A stretch of 64,000 nt of DNA from positions 47,279,840 to 47,343,839 of the forward strand of contig CM049322.1 of the NCBI GenBank assembly GCA_026874595.1. The letters are read 5' to 3'. The notes under the pieces were generated by a model, which did no database searches, had not been told where the DNA came from, and worked only from the letters and a program-made list of their open reading frames with translations. Numbering within the stretch: position 1 is the first letter of the stretch; each line of letters begins with the position of its first letter. The stretch comes from Sipunculus nudus. Taxonomy: Eukaryota; Annelida; Sipuncula; Golfingiida; Sipunculidae. This document shows positions 48,869 to 60,722 of the stretch, piece by piece. A program made the position numbers and the translations under genes.

Positions 48869-51800
48869 CTAGTGATATGGCTTCTTCTGATTGGCTGATG
48901 AGGGTGGTATGTCTATGCTGTCATGGAGATGACCAAGGGTTTTTCTCATCTGCAAAAAATAATAACTTTATTAATTTTTCCTTTAAAAAATGTTTAACTA
49001 GGACCTTTCAGAGTCTCTATTTTTGGCATTTATAATTATTAATACCACTCTTAAAGGGTCCTATTTTCAAAATGTTACCCTTGGCCAGCCATCCCTGGTT
49101 CAGCACACTGACCTGTGACTGCCTCCACAAAAAGGGATGAAGCTGATTCAGTTATACAATTCTTACACAGAGGTCAGGTAACATATGTTTTAACTTATTT
49201 AACTTATCCACTGCCATTTATATACACAAGGGTACTGGGCCAAGAGTTTACCAAAATTCAGAATCACTACTGCAAAAACCAGCAATATCTCTTTCTCACT
49301 GGATTTGTGTGTAACCATCTGGTCTATGAACTAAAAAAAATATATATATATATATAAATATATATCTATACTTTTATCTAGTATTCCATCACCACTGTGT
49401 GTGGCTAGCTTTTAGTCCTTATGAAGTGATGTGGCTTATGACACATCTTATCTGGCCTACCTCATGACCAGGCCTACCATGCCTGAAAAAGTGGTGGTAA
49501 AAACTACTATTTGGCACATTTTCTTCCACAATATTGCATTTCTTACTGATATGGCTTACATGAAGGTATGCCACATCAGGACATACCCAACATGATATCT
49601 ATAACCAGTGAACTTTGTTTTTAAATTCACACAATAGTCTGTAATCACTCATTGGTTTAACTGAAAAATGAAGAATAAGCTCAAACTCCATACATGGAAC
49701 TGGTGGTAGTCAAAGATAGGAGTAACCCTCATCAGGGCATGCTTGTGCATGTGTTAGTGTGTGTGTGTTTATGTGTGCGTGTGTTAATCCTCTTACTAAC
49801 CTGGTCTACAAGCTGTATGGAGGCGTCCAGCACCTGTTTCCAGCGTTCCATCTCGGCCGTATGAATGTGATGCTGTTGGTCAAGCAGTCTCACCCAGTCT
49901 TCATGGGACTTTGGAACACTTCTACAGCAAAAGTAACCTAAGTCAGTTATCCTGCAATACTGACCCAAGGACTTCCGAGTTGACAATTAAAGTAAAATCT
50001 GAGTTGACTTAAGAGCCTGTGCCATCTCAATTGAATTTGTGCTATAAAAGTCTGAGTTGACTCTTTGTAACTTAAATTCGAGTTAACAAAGAATTACTTA
50101 AATCTGAGCTGATTTTGCATGGCATAAATCCGAGTTAATTTTGTGTAACTAAAACCAGAGCGTACTTTGTGCCAGTCATATTTGCTTAAATTAGAATTTA
50201 CTCAGTGTAATTTAAATCTGGACTGATTCTGTGTAACTTAAAACTGAGTTGTCTGACTCTGTGTAGCTAAATTATAAGTTGACAAAAGTGTGGTTATGCT
50301 TAATGTTAACCTCAATTCCCTTTATACTTCATCAAAGCTCATTCAATATTTCAGATAAACTTATTTTTATTAAATACAACATATACTTGAAACATTATTC
50401 TATCAAAAACCTTAATTAACCCTAAGAAATCAGCTGACTTTTTTTTTTACATTATTTAGTTGATATTTAAGTTCGTGCTCTTGGCCGCCACTTACTTGTA
50501 TGAGAAAACATGGTCCCTGCTTCTGTAGTGAGCTAACTCAGCTTTACGTTCTAGTGACAGCAGTTTGTAAAACAGGAGGGCATTGAACATGACCAGCAGT
50601 ATTAATCTGCAAAATAAAACATTACTGTAAATTGCATACACAACTCAGGGGTTAAAGGTCAAAGGTTAATATGTACAATATAAAACATGAGGGACTTTGA
50701 CATAACCAACAATGAACAGGATTAATCTACAAAAAAAGATAATTACTATATATGACATACTTAACACAGGGGTTAAAGGTCAAGGTTTACATATATAAAT
50801 ATATTAAAAAAGAGGAGATTGAACATAACCAGCAGAATTTAATCTGCAAATAAAACATTACCATATATAACATGTACAATTCAGGGATTATAGGTAAAAG
50901 GTTAACATATTTCCAAAATTTAAGAGTATAATCAACTAATATGATTAGCTGGAAGAGGAAGATGGTGAGAGTAGGCCTACGGTTATGACATACTCATCTG
51001 AGTATAATATGAAAATGTATGATACAGATATGTAAACAGGCTATTCAGAGGCCATCTTAAATCAGAAAACAAGTTTTCAACATGTTCTTTTTATGGATAT
51101 ATTTCAATATAAAAATAAAAGTATAAATATATATGTAGACATATTGGTGTAGACATTTTGTGCAATTTATAAAACATTAGTAAACATATAAAATAATAAT
51201 ATGCACAAGTTTCCACTTTGGCTTAATGACAAAAAATACTCAAATTCAGCCCACAGTATTTGAAGCTTTGCAGATTCAATTTATCAATAAGTGTACATCA
51301 AAGCCTGATTAATTTTTTTTATAAACAATACTAACAATGTTTGCATTTCTTTTTGTTTCTGATATCACACTGACATTTATAATTGCTACAATTTTTTTTT
51401 TTATCCTGAAAGGTAACATAAAGATTTACAATAATTTTGTTACTCACACAATACACATCACACGGACTAGTGTGTCCATGCTAAAGTTCATGTGCCATTC
51501 TTCTGTAGGGGCTGGACCTGAAATCATCAACAACAAAATGACTTTACCTCCTAAAGAAATAAAATTTGAATCAATAAGTTAAGGTGTGTGATATACCTCA
51601 CAACTTGTCAATGCTAAAAGCTAATTTCTAAATCTGACCTTCAAAAAGTAAATCAGCTGTTAATGTCTATATCTAAAGAAAATTTTACAAAAAAAAATTA
51701 AGCAACGGATACCTTAATATACTTCATAATTATTGCTCTTGCAAAAAATATGTTATGTTTATTAATTTACAGAGACTTTGAAATCCCTATATATTTTTTA

Positions 51801-54800
51801 CAATGCAAAACAGTTGTTGCAATTGATAGGAGCAAATTTGTATAATTCAAGGAAAATGACAAGATTTTATTTTAACTATACACCTCATGGTCTGTATCAA
51901 ATGTTTTAAACACGCGCTTAACTGCCTCAGCTCTGTGTGGAGAGTGAGTAGTATATATGTGTGGGAGGCTTTTCATGAATCAGAGACAATGGGTGTCTGA
52001 GATATGCAGTGAATTGAATTTCAATTTAGTGGGGGCTGCACTTGATCTGTGTGGAGAGTGATTATTATCTTACAGGAATGGCATTTGATCTGTGTGGAGA
52101 GTGATGATCACCTTTACTCGAACTGCCCAGGATATTTGTAGAGAATGATTATCACACTTAGTGGCATTGCCCAGGATCTGAGTGGAGAGTAATTATTACC
52201 TTAGTAGGACTACCCTGGATCCGTGTGGAGAGTGATTATTACCTTAGTAGGACTACCCTGGATCTGTGTGGAGAGTGATTATTACTTGTAGTGGGACTAC
52301 CCTGGATCCGTGTGGAGAGTGATTATTACCTTAGTAGGACTACCCTGGATCTGTGTGGAGTGTGATTTTACCTTTGGCAGGACTGCCCTGGATCTGTGTG
52401 GAGTGTGATTTTACCTTTGGCAGGACTGCCCTGGATCTGTGTGGAGTGTGATTTTACCTTTGGCAGGACTGCCCTGGATCTGTATGGAGTGTGATTTTAC
52501 CTTTGGCAGGACTGCCCTGGATCTGTGTGGAGTGTGATTTTACCTTTGGCAGGACTGCCCTGGATCTGTGTGGAGTGTGATTTTACCTTTGGCAGGACTG
52601 CCCTGGATCTGTGTGGAGTGTGATTTTACCTTTGGCAGGACTGCCCTGGATCTGTGTGGAGTGTGATTTTACCTTTGGCAGGACTGCCCTGGATCTGTGT
52701 GGAGTGTGATTTTACCTTTGGCAGGACTGCCCTGGATCTGTGTGGAGTGTGATTTTACCTTTAGCAGGACTGCCCTGGATCTGTGTGGAGTGTGATTTTA
52801 CCTTTGGCAGGACTGCCCTGGATCTGTGTGGAGTGTGATTTTACCTTTGGCAGGACTGCCCTGGATCTGTGTGGAGTGTGATTTTACCTTTGGCAGGACT
52901 GCCCTGGATCTGTGTGGAGTGTGATTTTTACCTTTAGCAGGACTGCCCTGGATCTGTGTGGAGTGTGATTTTTACCTTTGGCAGGACTGCCCTGGATCTG
53001 TGTGGAGTGTTATTTTACCTCTGGCAGGACTGCCATGGATGTGTGGAGTGTGATTTTTACCTTTGGCAGGACTGCCCTGGATCTGTGTGGAGTGTGATTT
53101 TACCTTTAGCAGGACTGCCCTGGATCTGTATGGAGTGTGATTTTACCTTTGGCAGGACTGCCCTGGATCTGTGTGGAGTGTGATTTTACCTTTGGCAGGA
53201 CTGCCCTGGATCTGTGTGGAGTGTGATTTTACCTTTAGCAGGACTGCCCTGGATCTGTGTGGAGTGTGATTTTACCTTTGGCAGGACTGCCCTGGATCTG
53301 TGTGGAGTGTGATTTTACCTTTGGCAGGACTGCCCTGGATCTGTGTGGAGTGTGATTTTTACCTTTGGCAGGACTGCCCTGGATCTGTGTGGAGTGTGAT
53401 TTTTACCTTTAGCAGGACTGCCCTGGATCTGCGTGGAGTGTGATTTTTACCTTTGGCAGGACTGCCCTGGATCTGTGTGGAGTGTTATTTTACCTCTGGC
53501 AGGACTGCCATGGATGTGTGGAGTGTGATTTTTACCTTTGGCAGGACTGCCCTGGATCTGTGTAGAGTGTGATTTTTACCTTTGTAGAGCCCCGTTTTTT
53601 CCGTTTTAACGGAAAAACGGACGGAAAAACGGAATCAGGGTCTCAAAACGGAATCCTATTACGTGAACGGAATATGACGGAAAGTCAGATTTAGAGTAAA
53701 TAAATACTGCAAATAAAGAAAAATCTTTAAAACAGGTCTGTAAAAACAATCTTTCGAACTGCACTAACAACTTTTACAACAGAAAGGCTAACACATTTCG
53801 GCTCTAAATCGTCGTATTGCGCGAAAAATGGTAAACAGGTAAAACATTCATGTCATGAGCGGCAATATTGTCATAGTGCAACAGCACAAGGCTGTTTGGT
53901 GCGATGTTATGCGACTATTACTAGTCCCAAACGGACCAGTATTCCCTTCTCCATAATCGTGTTGGCGTATGAAATACAACTAGTCCGGTAGGATTAGTAG
54001 TCACATTTGAAATTTGCCTGGGTGCGTGAGCGCCAGTCAGGGTCTCGCATATCCATTTCAATATGCAAATAGGTCAAGACTGCGAAGCGGGAACGCTCTG
54101 ATACCGCGTGTACAGTTGGGCAAAATGGCCACCAAACAATTGAAACGATCAACGTTAACTGCGTCCAAGCGAGCAGAACAGTTCAAAGATGATTTGTATG
54201 CGGATGGTGACCAACTATTTTGCCGGTTTTGTCAGCACACGCTGGACTTCCAGCGTGTGGACACTGTGAAGGACCATTTGTCAAGCAAGAAGCACATCAC
54301 GCGCAAAGAAAAACGTCAACCTACAGCTGCCACAGCAAATAGTTCGAAGGGAAAAGAGGCTTGTCAGGTGACATTGCATTCAGAGAAGCTATCGTCTTCT
54401 ATGGCTGTGAGACAAAAATTTATTTGCGACTTTGTAAATATGTGCGTCAGCCTTGATATTCCTTTGCATAAAGGTGAAAAAATGAAAGGTTTCATGGAAA
54501 CCTACTGCAAACAAGGTGGGGCACTGCCGGGGGAAGATACCCTGAGACGACGATATCTGCCAAGAGTGTTTGAGGAACATCGCGCACAACTACGTGCTGG
54601 CCTCAAGGGTAAGAAGATCAGACATAAGAGATGCATCAGTGCTAAATGTAGTGGCACGTAAGTTTTTAAATATTAATTTTTAGAATATTCTTTATTTTTT
54701 TTTATCTGCATATAAATCATTGTGATAAAATGTCTACTCGTAGAAATAGAACTATTGCCAGTTACATGCAATAAATAATGGATAAAAGATCAACAAAAAA

Positions 54801-57800
54801 TAGACACTTTAAATGGTATGTCTTTTAATGCCTCTTCAAACTTTTTCTCCCCCCCCCCCCCTCCATTAGGCCTTTTTTTCATAAAGTTTATCATTTTAAT
54901 ATTTTTATGTGTTTTAATTAGAACAAGTCATATGGTAGAAGTTATACTAAGTAAAAAGCTCTTAGAATTTATTTCCATTATTTTATATTTTCCAGTGATC
55001 AGTTCTGGCCAGTATTTGATAGACTGTCACTTCCTTGATGCATGCAACTATTCCACGGTGTCCCGGGCTGTTGTCAATACCATCCACACATATGAACTGG
55101 AATACAAGGATGTTCTTGCAATCGTCAGCGACAGTGCAGCCTATTGTAAAAAAGCATTCAAAGATGTTCTGCATGGACTTATGCCTGGAGCTGTACATGT
55201 ACCCTGCCTAGCTCATATTGTAAATTTGGTAGGGGATACTTTCACACACCATACAACTTTCTCCACTGCAGAAAAATTTTTCAACATGATGAAATCATGT
55301 TTCTTCAAAAAACCAAGCAGAAAGAGGAGATACTTGCAGTTTTTGAAGGAAAGACATGTTCAGAATCCAACACTTCCACCTGAGCCTGTTCAGACCCGAT
55401 GGGGGACATGGTTTCGAGCAATTTCCTACCACCATGCACATCTACAATACTACTTGGACTTCTTCAGAAATGAAAAATCTCATGCTAATGCCGTGATGGC
55501 AGTGGTATCTCTCTTACAGGATCCAGATACTCTAGAGGAGCTTCAGATATCATTTGCCTTTCTCAGCGATGTTGGTCCAAAGCTATCAACAGCTATCACT
55601 TTACTGGAAGGAACAAACACCCCACAGTCACCACTGGTTTACAACCGCATGGAAGATCTCAAGCTGTTTCTTTCACATGGAGTATCCCCTGACCAAACTA
55701 TGTATGGACCAAACTCACAAGCTGTCCTTGATGACATCCCTTTATCTGAGAGACATACATGGCGATTAAAGTTCACAGAAATATTCCAGAAGGCACTGGA
55801 TAAACTGAAGAAACACTTTGACAATCATCCAAGCCACCATATCTACAAAGCATGTAGGGTTCTTGACCCTAGACAGGTTCCTTCACTCTCACAGAACATT
55901 TGTCACTACAGTGCACTCTCTGGTCTGAGCCAAAATGATCAGGAGGTTGCTGATGAATGGCTGATATATCAACAACTCTGTGTTACAGAACATCTCCCTG
56001 ACCCATTCAATTTCATCACATTTTGGTCAAGTTTGGCAAATCGTCTCCCCAAGTTGTTTGCCATTGCAAATGCCTACCTCTGGTTCCCAGTCTCTAGTGT
56101 TGACACTGAGAGATCCTTTTCTCACTACAAACTAATGCTCTCTGATAGAAGGGTCAGTCTGACAGAAGAAACTACCAAAATGCTTAGTATCATGAACTTT
56201 AACAAAGAACTTTCATTTGACTGAATTTTGTGTTGACAATCATGTAAAACATCTTAGCATTAACAGTGCTGATCCACATAATGTGCAGCACTGTGCACAT
56301 AAATTATAATGATATCTGTTTAACAGTGTTAGTTGTGGCTGTGAAAATGAAGAAATGGCAACATTATTTATCTTGTAATTTGTTTTATACACTTACAGTA
56401 ATAAACAAGTGTGTAATGGTCGTTTTCTTTATTACTCCCTATACAGATTTAATAAATTAACTTTTGCATCAGTCATGATAGCTACATAATTTGATTATTT
56501 ATATTGAAAATAAATCCAACTAATAGAAATTGCACAAATATTTGACTTTTAAGAGCATGTAGATTATTTTATATAAAATATGATGATAAAACGGAAAATT
56601 CCGGAATCTTTATTTTATTAAAACGGAAAATGAGAATTTATAAAACGGAAAAAACGGGGCTCTACCTTTGGCAGAACTGCCCTGGATCTGTGTGGAGTGT
56701 GATTTTTACCTTTGGCAGGACTGCCCTGGATCTGTGTGGAGTGTGATTTTTACCTTTGGCAGGACTGCCCTTGATCTGTGTGGAGTGTTATTTTACCTCT
56801 GGCAGGACTGCCATGGATGTGTGGAGTGTGATTTTTACCTTTGGCAGGACTGCCCTGGATCTGTGTGGAGTGTGATTTTTACCTTTGGCAGGACTGCCCT
56901 GGATCTGTGTGGAGTGTGATTTTTACCTTTGGCAGGACTGCCCTGGATCTGTGTGGAGTGTGATTTTTACCTTTAGCAGGACTGCCCTGGATCTGTGTGG
57001 AGTGTGATTTTTACCTTTGGCAGGACTGCCCTGGATCTGTGTGGAGTGTTATTTTACCTCTGGCAGGACTGCCATGGATGTGTGGAGTGTGATTTTTACC
57101 TTTGGCAGGACTGCCCTGGATCTGTGTAGTGTGATTTTTACCTTTGGCAGAACTGCCCTGGATCTGTGTGGAGTGTGATTTTTACCTTTGGCAGGACTGC
57201 CCTGGATCTGTGTGGAGTGTGATTTTTACCTTTGGCAGGACTGCCCTGGATCTGTGTGGAGTGTTATTTTACCTCTGGCAGGACTGCCATGGATGTGTGG
57301 AGTGTGATTTTTACCTTTGGCAGGACTGCCCTGGATCTGTGTGGAGTGTGATTTTTACCTTTGGCAGGACTGCCCTGGATCTGTGTGGAGTGTGATTTTT
57401 ACCTTTGGCAGGACTGCCCTGGATCTGTGTGGAGTGTTATTTTACCTCTGGCAGGACTGCCATGGATGTGTGGAGTGTGATTTTTACCTTTGGCAGGACT
57501 GCCCTGGATCTGTGTGGAGTGTGATTTTTACCTTTGGCAGGACTGCCCTCGATCTGTGTGGAGTGTGATTTTTACCTTTAGCAGGACTGCCCTGGATCTG
57601 TGCGGAGTGTGATTCTACTGGCCGTTTCACGGATGGAGTGTGTTCTGTTGTGGTGCTGTGCATGCGGCGACGACGTCGTACTTTCTTTCTTGGAGCGGTT
57701 GCTGCAGCTGTTTCTGTGTATTTATCACATTCTTTCTGTAAGTTCTGGGCTACAAGGATGAAGATTTTAATATAATTGACTAAGTGTTTGTTTATTGAAA

Positions 57801-58444
57801 TGCAGTATACCAAGCAAAAGCAGCCTTAAATTTATATTTATCAACTCTTCAAAAAATTGTTTCACACTCAGGCATTTTACTTTCAGCAAGCCATTTCCAA
57901 AACATTTTCATTGAGTTATGTTAGGATAAAAAAACAAATCCTAAAATATAAAACAAACATAATGGTGAATACTAAATAGGATTTCTATAAGCAAAATTAC
58001 AAAAGGTATTGTACAAAACCATGCAATTATACTATCTGTTGTTCTACTATGCAATTATACTATCTGTTGTTCTAGTACTACTGCAACATTGAAAAGTCGC
58101 TAGGAAGATGCAAGACACAGAATCATGTCCATTATGGAGTTACAGCCAAAATTTTCATTTTACTCTTAAGAATCAACAATCAAGTCTCTTTGATCCAAGC
58201 AGGCAAGCATTACATCTTTGTCTCTATTTATTATACAGCCAAAGTTCTTAATAACGGTTCACACTCGGTATAAATATGAATAACGTACATTATACATTCA
58301 ACACTTTTGTGTTCAGCCAAAGGTTGTAATTTATTAAACACATAATGCACGGAGCCTCCATCTGTTCCATGGTATGTATATAATACTTACTTAAATGTTT
58401 GAAATAATCTGTCAGTCCTGTTGTGGCATTCCGTACAATTATAC
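48869..58444 (-). CDS. GRAMD1/Aster-family protein, C-terminal half (six exons)
   Basis: Aster proteins are ER-anchored sterol carriers at ER-plasma membrane contacts (GRAM, VASt, one membrane helix, coiled tail). Exons seen, 5' to 3': 58444-58391, 57749-57576, 51511-51448, 50606-50496, 49921-49801 and 48949-48869. Phases agree at every junction. The first gives the end of the VASt domain (NATTGLTDYFKHL). The second gives NLQKECDKYTE and a basic patch (RKKVRRRRR). Exons 3 and 4 give the membrane helix (LVRVMCIV then LILLVMFNALLFYKLLSLE). Exon 5 gives a helical segment (SHEDWVRLLDQQHHIHTAEM then RWKQVLDASIQLVDQ). The last gives MRKTLGHLHDSIDI and ends KKPYH, close to the family's YH terminus. 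GRAM and most of VASt lie beyond the window or were not found. Intron 57575-51512 holds a donor-derived minisatellite and a hAT insertion. The acceptor of the exon at 50606 is triplicated. I do not assign GRAMD1A, B or C. Confidence 0.82.
49965..50290. repeat. Degenerate intronic minisatellite
   Basis: Variants of AAATCTGAGTTGACTTTGTG with TAACTTA recur about every 30-45 bp (AAGTCTGAGTTGACTC, AAATCTGAGCTGATTTTG, AAATCCGAGTTAATTTTG, AAATCTGGACTGATTCTG). It begins about 45 bp upstream of the 49921 acceptor. Confidence 0.65.
50570..50912. repeat. Triplicated exon start plus splice acceptor (about 118-bp unit)
   Basis: The start of the Aster membrane-helix exon with its acceptor (plus strand TTGAACATGACCAGCAGTAT, TAATCTGCAAAATAAAAC, then CAGGGGTTAAAGGTCAAAGG) is followed by two decayed copies at about 50690-50790 and 50815-50912. 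Both keep a minus-strand AG acceptor (CTAC near 50730, CTGC near 50847) before the ATTAA-like exon start. Confidence 0.75.
51925..53584. repeat. 43/44-bp minisatellite derived from the Aster exon-intron border (left part)
   Basis: Units contain CCTGGATCTG, TGTGGAGTGTGATTTT and ACCTTTGGCAGGACTGC in order. Units between 51925 and about 52340 are diverged (GAGAGTGATTATTACC form); the rest are nearly identical. The unit's reverse complement is the last 33 nt of the Aster exon at 57576 plus its GTAAAAATCAC donor. The array stops at the hAT insertion and resumes at 56665. Confidence 0.97.
53585..56664 (+). mobile_element. hAT-family DNA transposon inserted in the minisatellite
   Basis: Ends are perfect inverted repeats of at least 22 bp: TAGAGCCCCGTTTTTTCCGT on the left and its complement ending CGGGGCTCTA on the right. 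The flanks show an imperfect 8-bp target duplication from the minisatellite (ACCTTTGT left, ACCTTTGG right), the size expected for hAT. Both subterminal regions are crowded with AACGGA motifs, likely transposase-binding sites. It carries the transposase at 54125-56224. Confidence 0.88.
54125..56224 (+). pseudogene. hAT transposase with BED-type zinc finger; likely frameshifted
   Basis: Two exons: 54125-54657 and 54996-56224, joined by a GT-AG intron (CAC/GTAAGT to TTTTCCAG). Start chosen at ATGGCCACC; an upstream in-frame ATG exists at 54014. Exon 1 has a C2H2/BED-type finger (LFCRFCQHTLDF...HLSSKKH) with a basic region. Exon 2 has VSDSAAYCKKAF with a catalytic-type Asp, CLAHIVNL, RWGTWFRA with the conserved Trp, and the C-terminal dimerisation signature FPVSSVDTERSFS with the catalytic Glu. 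Near 54615 the first-exon frame (KGKKIRHK) departs from the expected frame, which resumes as DIRDASVLNVVA. The segment normally holding the first catalytic Asp appears deleted. The protein resembles the CGGBP1/BED-hAT clade. Confidence 0.75.
56665..57615. repeat. 43/44-bp minisatellite (right part), reaching the parent exon
   Basis: About 21 nearly identical units run to 57615. The last unit is the actual end of the Aster exon: its donor lies at 57575-57574 (AAAG/GTAAAAA) and the unit continues into unique coding sequence. Some units are shortened at one border (CTCTGGCAGGACTGCCATGG with TGTGTGGAG), and this variant recurs in a higher-order pattern of about 170-280 bp. Confidence 0.97.
57820..58380. 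other. Intron of the Aster-like gene, no separate feature
   Basis: AT-rich intronic sequence between exons 57749 and 58391. A short direct duplication (ATGCAATTATACTATCTGTT) lies at 58020-58072. Confidence 0.6.
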
Positions 58445-58449
58445 CTGAA

Positions 58450-59355
58450 ATCAGAGGATATACATTAGGACTGCCTAGATTAATTGATATATCAATATAT
58501 CAGTGTTTATCATATCCAAACAATGAGAGCTCCACCGATCTGTCGACAATCACATAATGATGTTCGGAAGCTGCTCGGGCCTCGAGGACCTACACTGAGA
58601 AGAAGACTGCCAAACACTGTCTGCTCAGCCTGAATAAACAGCTAATTATATGTGGCCAGGAACCATAAGGAGGGTTAAGTTTTGTGTCAGACGGAACCAT
58701 TTGGTTCAATTTTTTATGTGAATGCAAGAGATAAGTTTGTGCCAGGCTGTAGGTAGGTTAGAAATGGATAGTTTATACAGCAGGTCACTTGGGGTCCTCC
58801 GTCAGTGGTTTTCTACCTTATGTTGTTTTATTACTATGTGTAGCATAACGCTATATAGGGGCCATTTAGACATGTTTAAATAGTGATTACAAAGGAAGGT
58901 GGTCAAGACAATAATCAATACAAAACATGTTGGCTGGTTTTCTTTCAAACTTTTTCCCTCTTAATAAAGTACTGAATAGAATATGAGGGGAAGAAAAGGA
59001 CAATTATAAAAAAGTACAAACATCAAAGCTGTATTCTGATGCCAGGAGTGTTACATTCATTCTTGTAATTTTTTTGATTTCATGGTTTGATTAGAAAAGG
59101 GGTAGGAATCATTTGTAATTGTAAAATCATATTCAATGACTGAAAGATAAAATACAATCAATGATCAATTATTAACCAATTATTTCATTAACCATCTACA
59201 TGAACGTGAAAATATTGTTTAGAATTATACCTAAAATATGGGCCATGTAAATTCAGTCTAACTTAAATATCAAGCTGAAAGGTTAAAGTAATGGCCCGGT
59301 TGTGGACACTTAATCATTAAACAAGGTTTAGATTTAATGCTATTGGCTAGTTTGT
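58450..59355. other. No further exon recognised
   Basis: This should be intron upstream of the first visible Aster exon. No GRAM or VASt coding sequence is seen on the minus strand. Confidence 0.4.
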
Positions 59356-59358
59356 ACC

Positions 59359-60502
59359 TGTCACCCCTTACTTAACGTGAAAACTTTACAACGGATATAT
59401 CCTATAAAACAATAGGATGGGTTAACGCTCGCCACTTGATTTCATTAATCAAGAAATTAGATCCCGGTCATTACAGGTGACATTTCCAGGTTCTTTTAAG
59501 GACGTGTATAAAAATACCAGACAATCATACACCCAGATCAATAGAAACTATGAGACATCAGGTTAAATTCACAAATATAATTCAAGACAATACTTACAGA
59601 GACACAAATGTGAGTGTGTGCGATGATGTGTCAATACGACAGTTCTTCACATTAAAATTATAGGATATTTACTGAGTCCGTGGTTTGTATAAAACCCAAC
59701 AAAGTCCAGTTCCTTCAGAGATCTCTGGTTACTGTTTTGTGTAGAATCTAGCGTATGGTTAGCACCATATATATCTAGTCTTTCTGAGTTTAGCTATCTT
59801 CAACTGATCTTGCTTGTCAGCGACCCGGGTAGGTTCACGTTCACATGCATGCAATAGCGCCCTTTGTTTACGTTGGGCTTAGAGTCCTTGACCTTGCTCT
59901 TGTAGCAACGGTTCACGGCTTACGGCGGTTATGTATCTAGGTCAAGCTGAACTAGGCCGGCAGGTGACAAACGCGCTCTCTCTATATCGCCAATACGAAG
60001 CTCTTTCGGCAGCACGGCTGAGTTCTTATGAGCTGGGTCCTTGCCTCATGCAGAAGCTTGCTTCTATGCCGTTCCTGGCGTTTCAATATTCGTGCGTGCG
60101 TGCTGCCACCTCAAGCTTCAAGACCCAACTGAAGGCAGCTTCCAGCGTCTCTCCCTGAACTCTGACGTCACAATCGTCGTCACAATACGGCGATCCGGTT
60201 CTCTGATTGGCTTATTTCTCAAGTGTCCCATATAAGGATATATGTGACCTAGTTTGACTGTTAGCGTCACCATGGCGACCCACATACCAAATGTAACAAT
60301 TACACACGATGCGTGACACGGATAAATCAGCTGATAGCCGATGGGATTTCATACAAGAATACACAATATATATATATATATATATACAATTAAGACCTGT
60401 CAACGCTTTAGGATGACGCTTCACGTCAATATCAATAGAGAACAGACTTCGTTAAACTATGATACAAAACACCGTACATATTGTCACCGATTTCTGGTGA
60501 CA
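59359..60502 (-). mobile_element. Probable 3' LTR of the gypsy element
   Basis: On the minus strand it begins TGTCACCAGAAATCGGTGAC immediately after the polypurine tract (60505-60518) and plausibly ends GGGGTGACA at 59359, giving TG...CA termini. The 5' LTR is missing, so the length (1144 bp) cannot be checked against a partner. The two short plus-strand open frames inside (59931-60235) have no motif. Confidence 0.5.
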
Positions 60503-60504
60503 TC

Positions 60505-60518
60505 ACCCCCTCCTTTTA
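60505..60518 (-). other. Polypurine tract of the gypsy element
   Basis: Minus-strand AAAAGGAGGGGGTG directly upstream of the TGTCACC LTR start, the normal plus-strand primer site of an LTR retrotransposon. Confidence 0.65.
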
Positions 60519-60722
60519 AGGAAAATACACAGTATTTTCTCGATACATCGTATCGTTCTATCTTACAGGGTCCAGCTAAACATATTTACATGTAGCAATA
60601 CATAGCAATGCATAAGGGTCATGTAACAAGTTGTCATTAGTACATGCCCACGGTCTATGACACAGGGCAAAATCTTGTACATGTTTAGACTTAACTGGCT
60701 AAACATTATAGCTCATTACATC

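Noticed and set aside
52956-57568. Repeated plus-strand open frames rich in LWQDCPGSVWS
   Set aside because: They are translations of the 43/44-bp minisatellite, with no start context or conserved domain. Frame changes whenever a 43-bp unit replaces a 44-bp unit.
51925-57615. CRISPR-like direct repeats
   Set aside because: The units are head-to-tail without unique spacers and lie in a eukaryotic intron, so this is a minisatellite.
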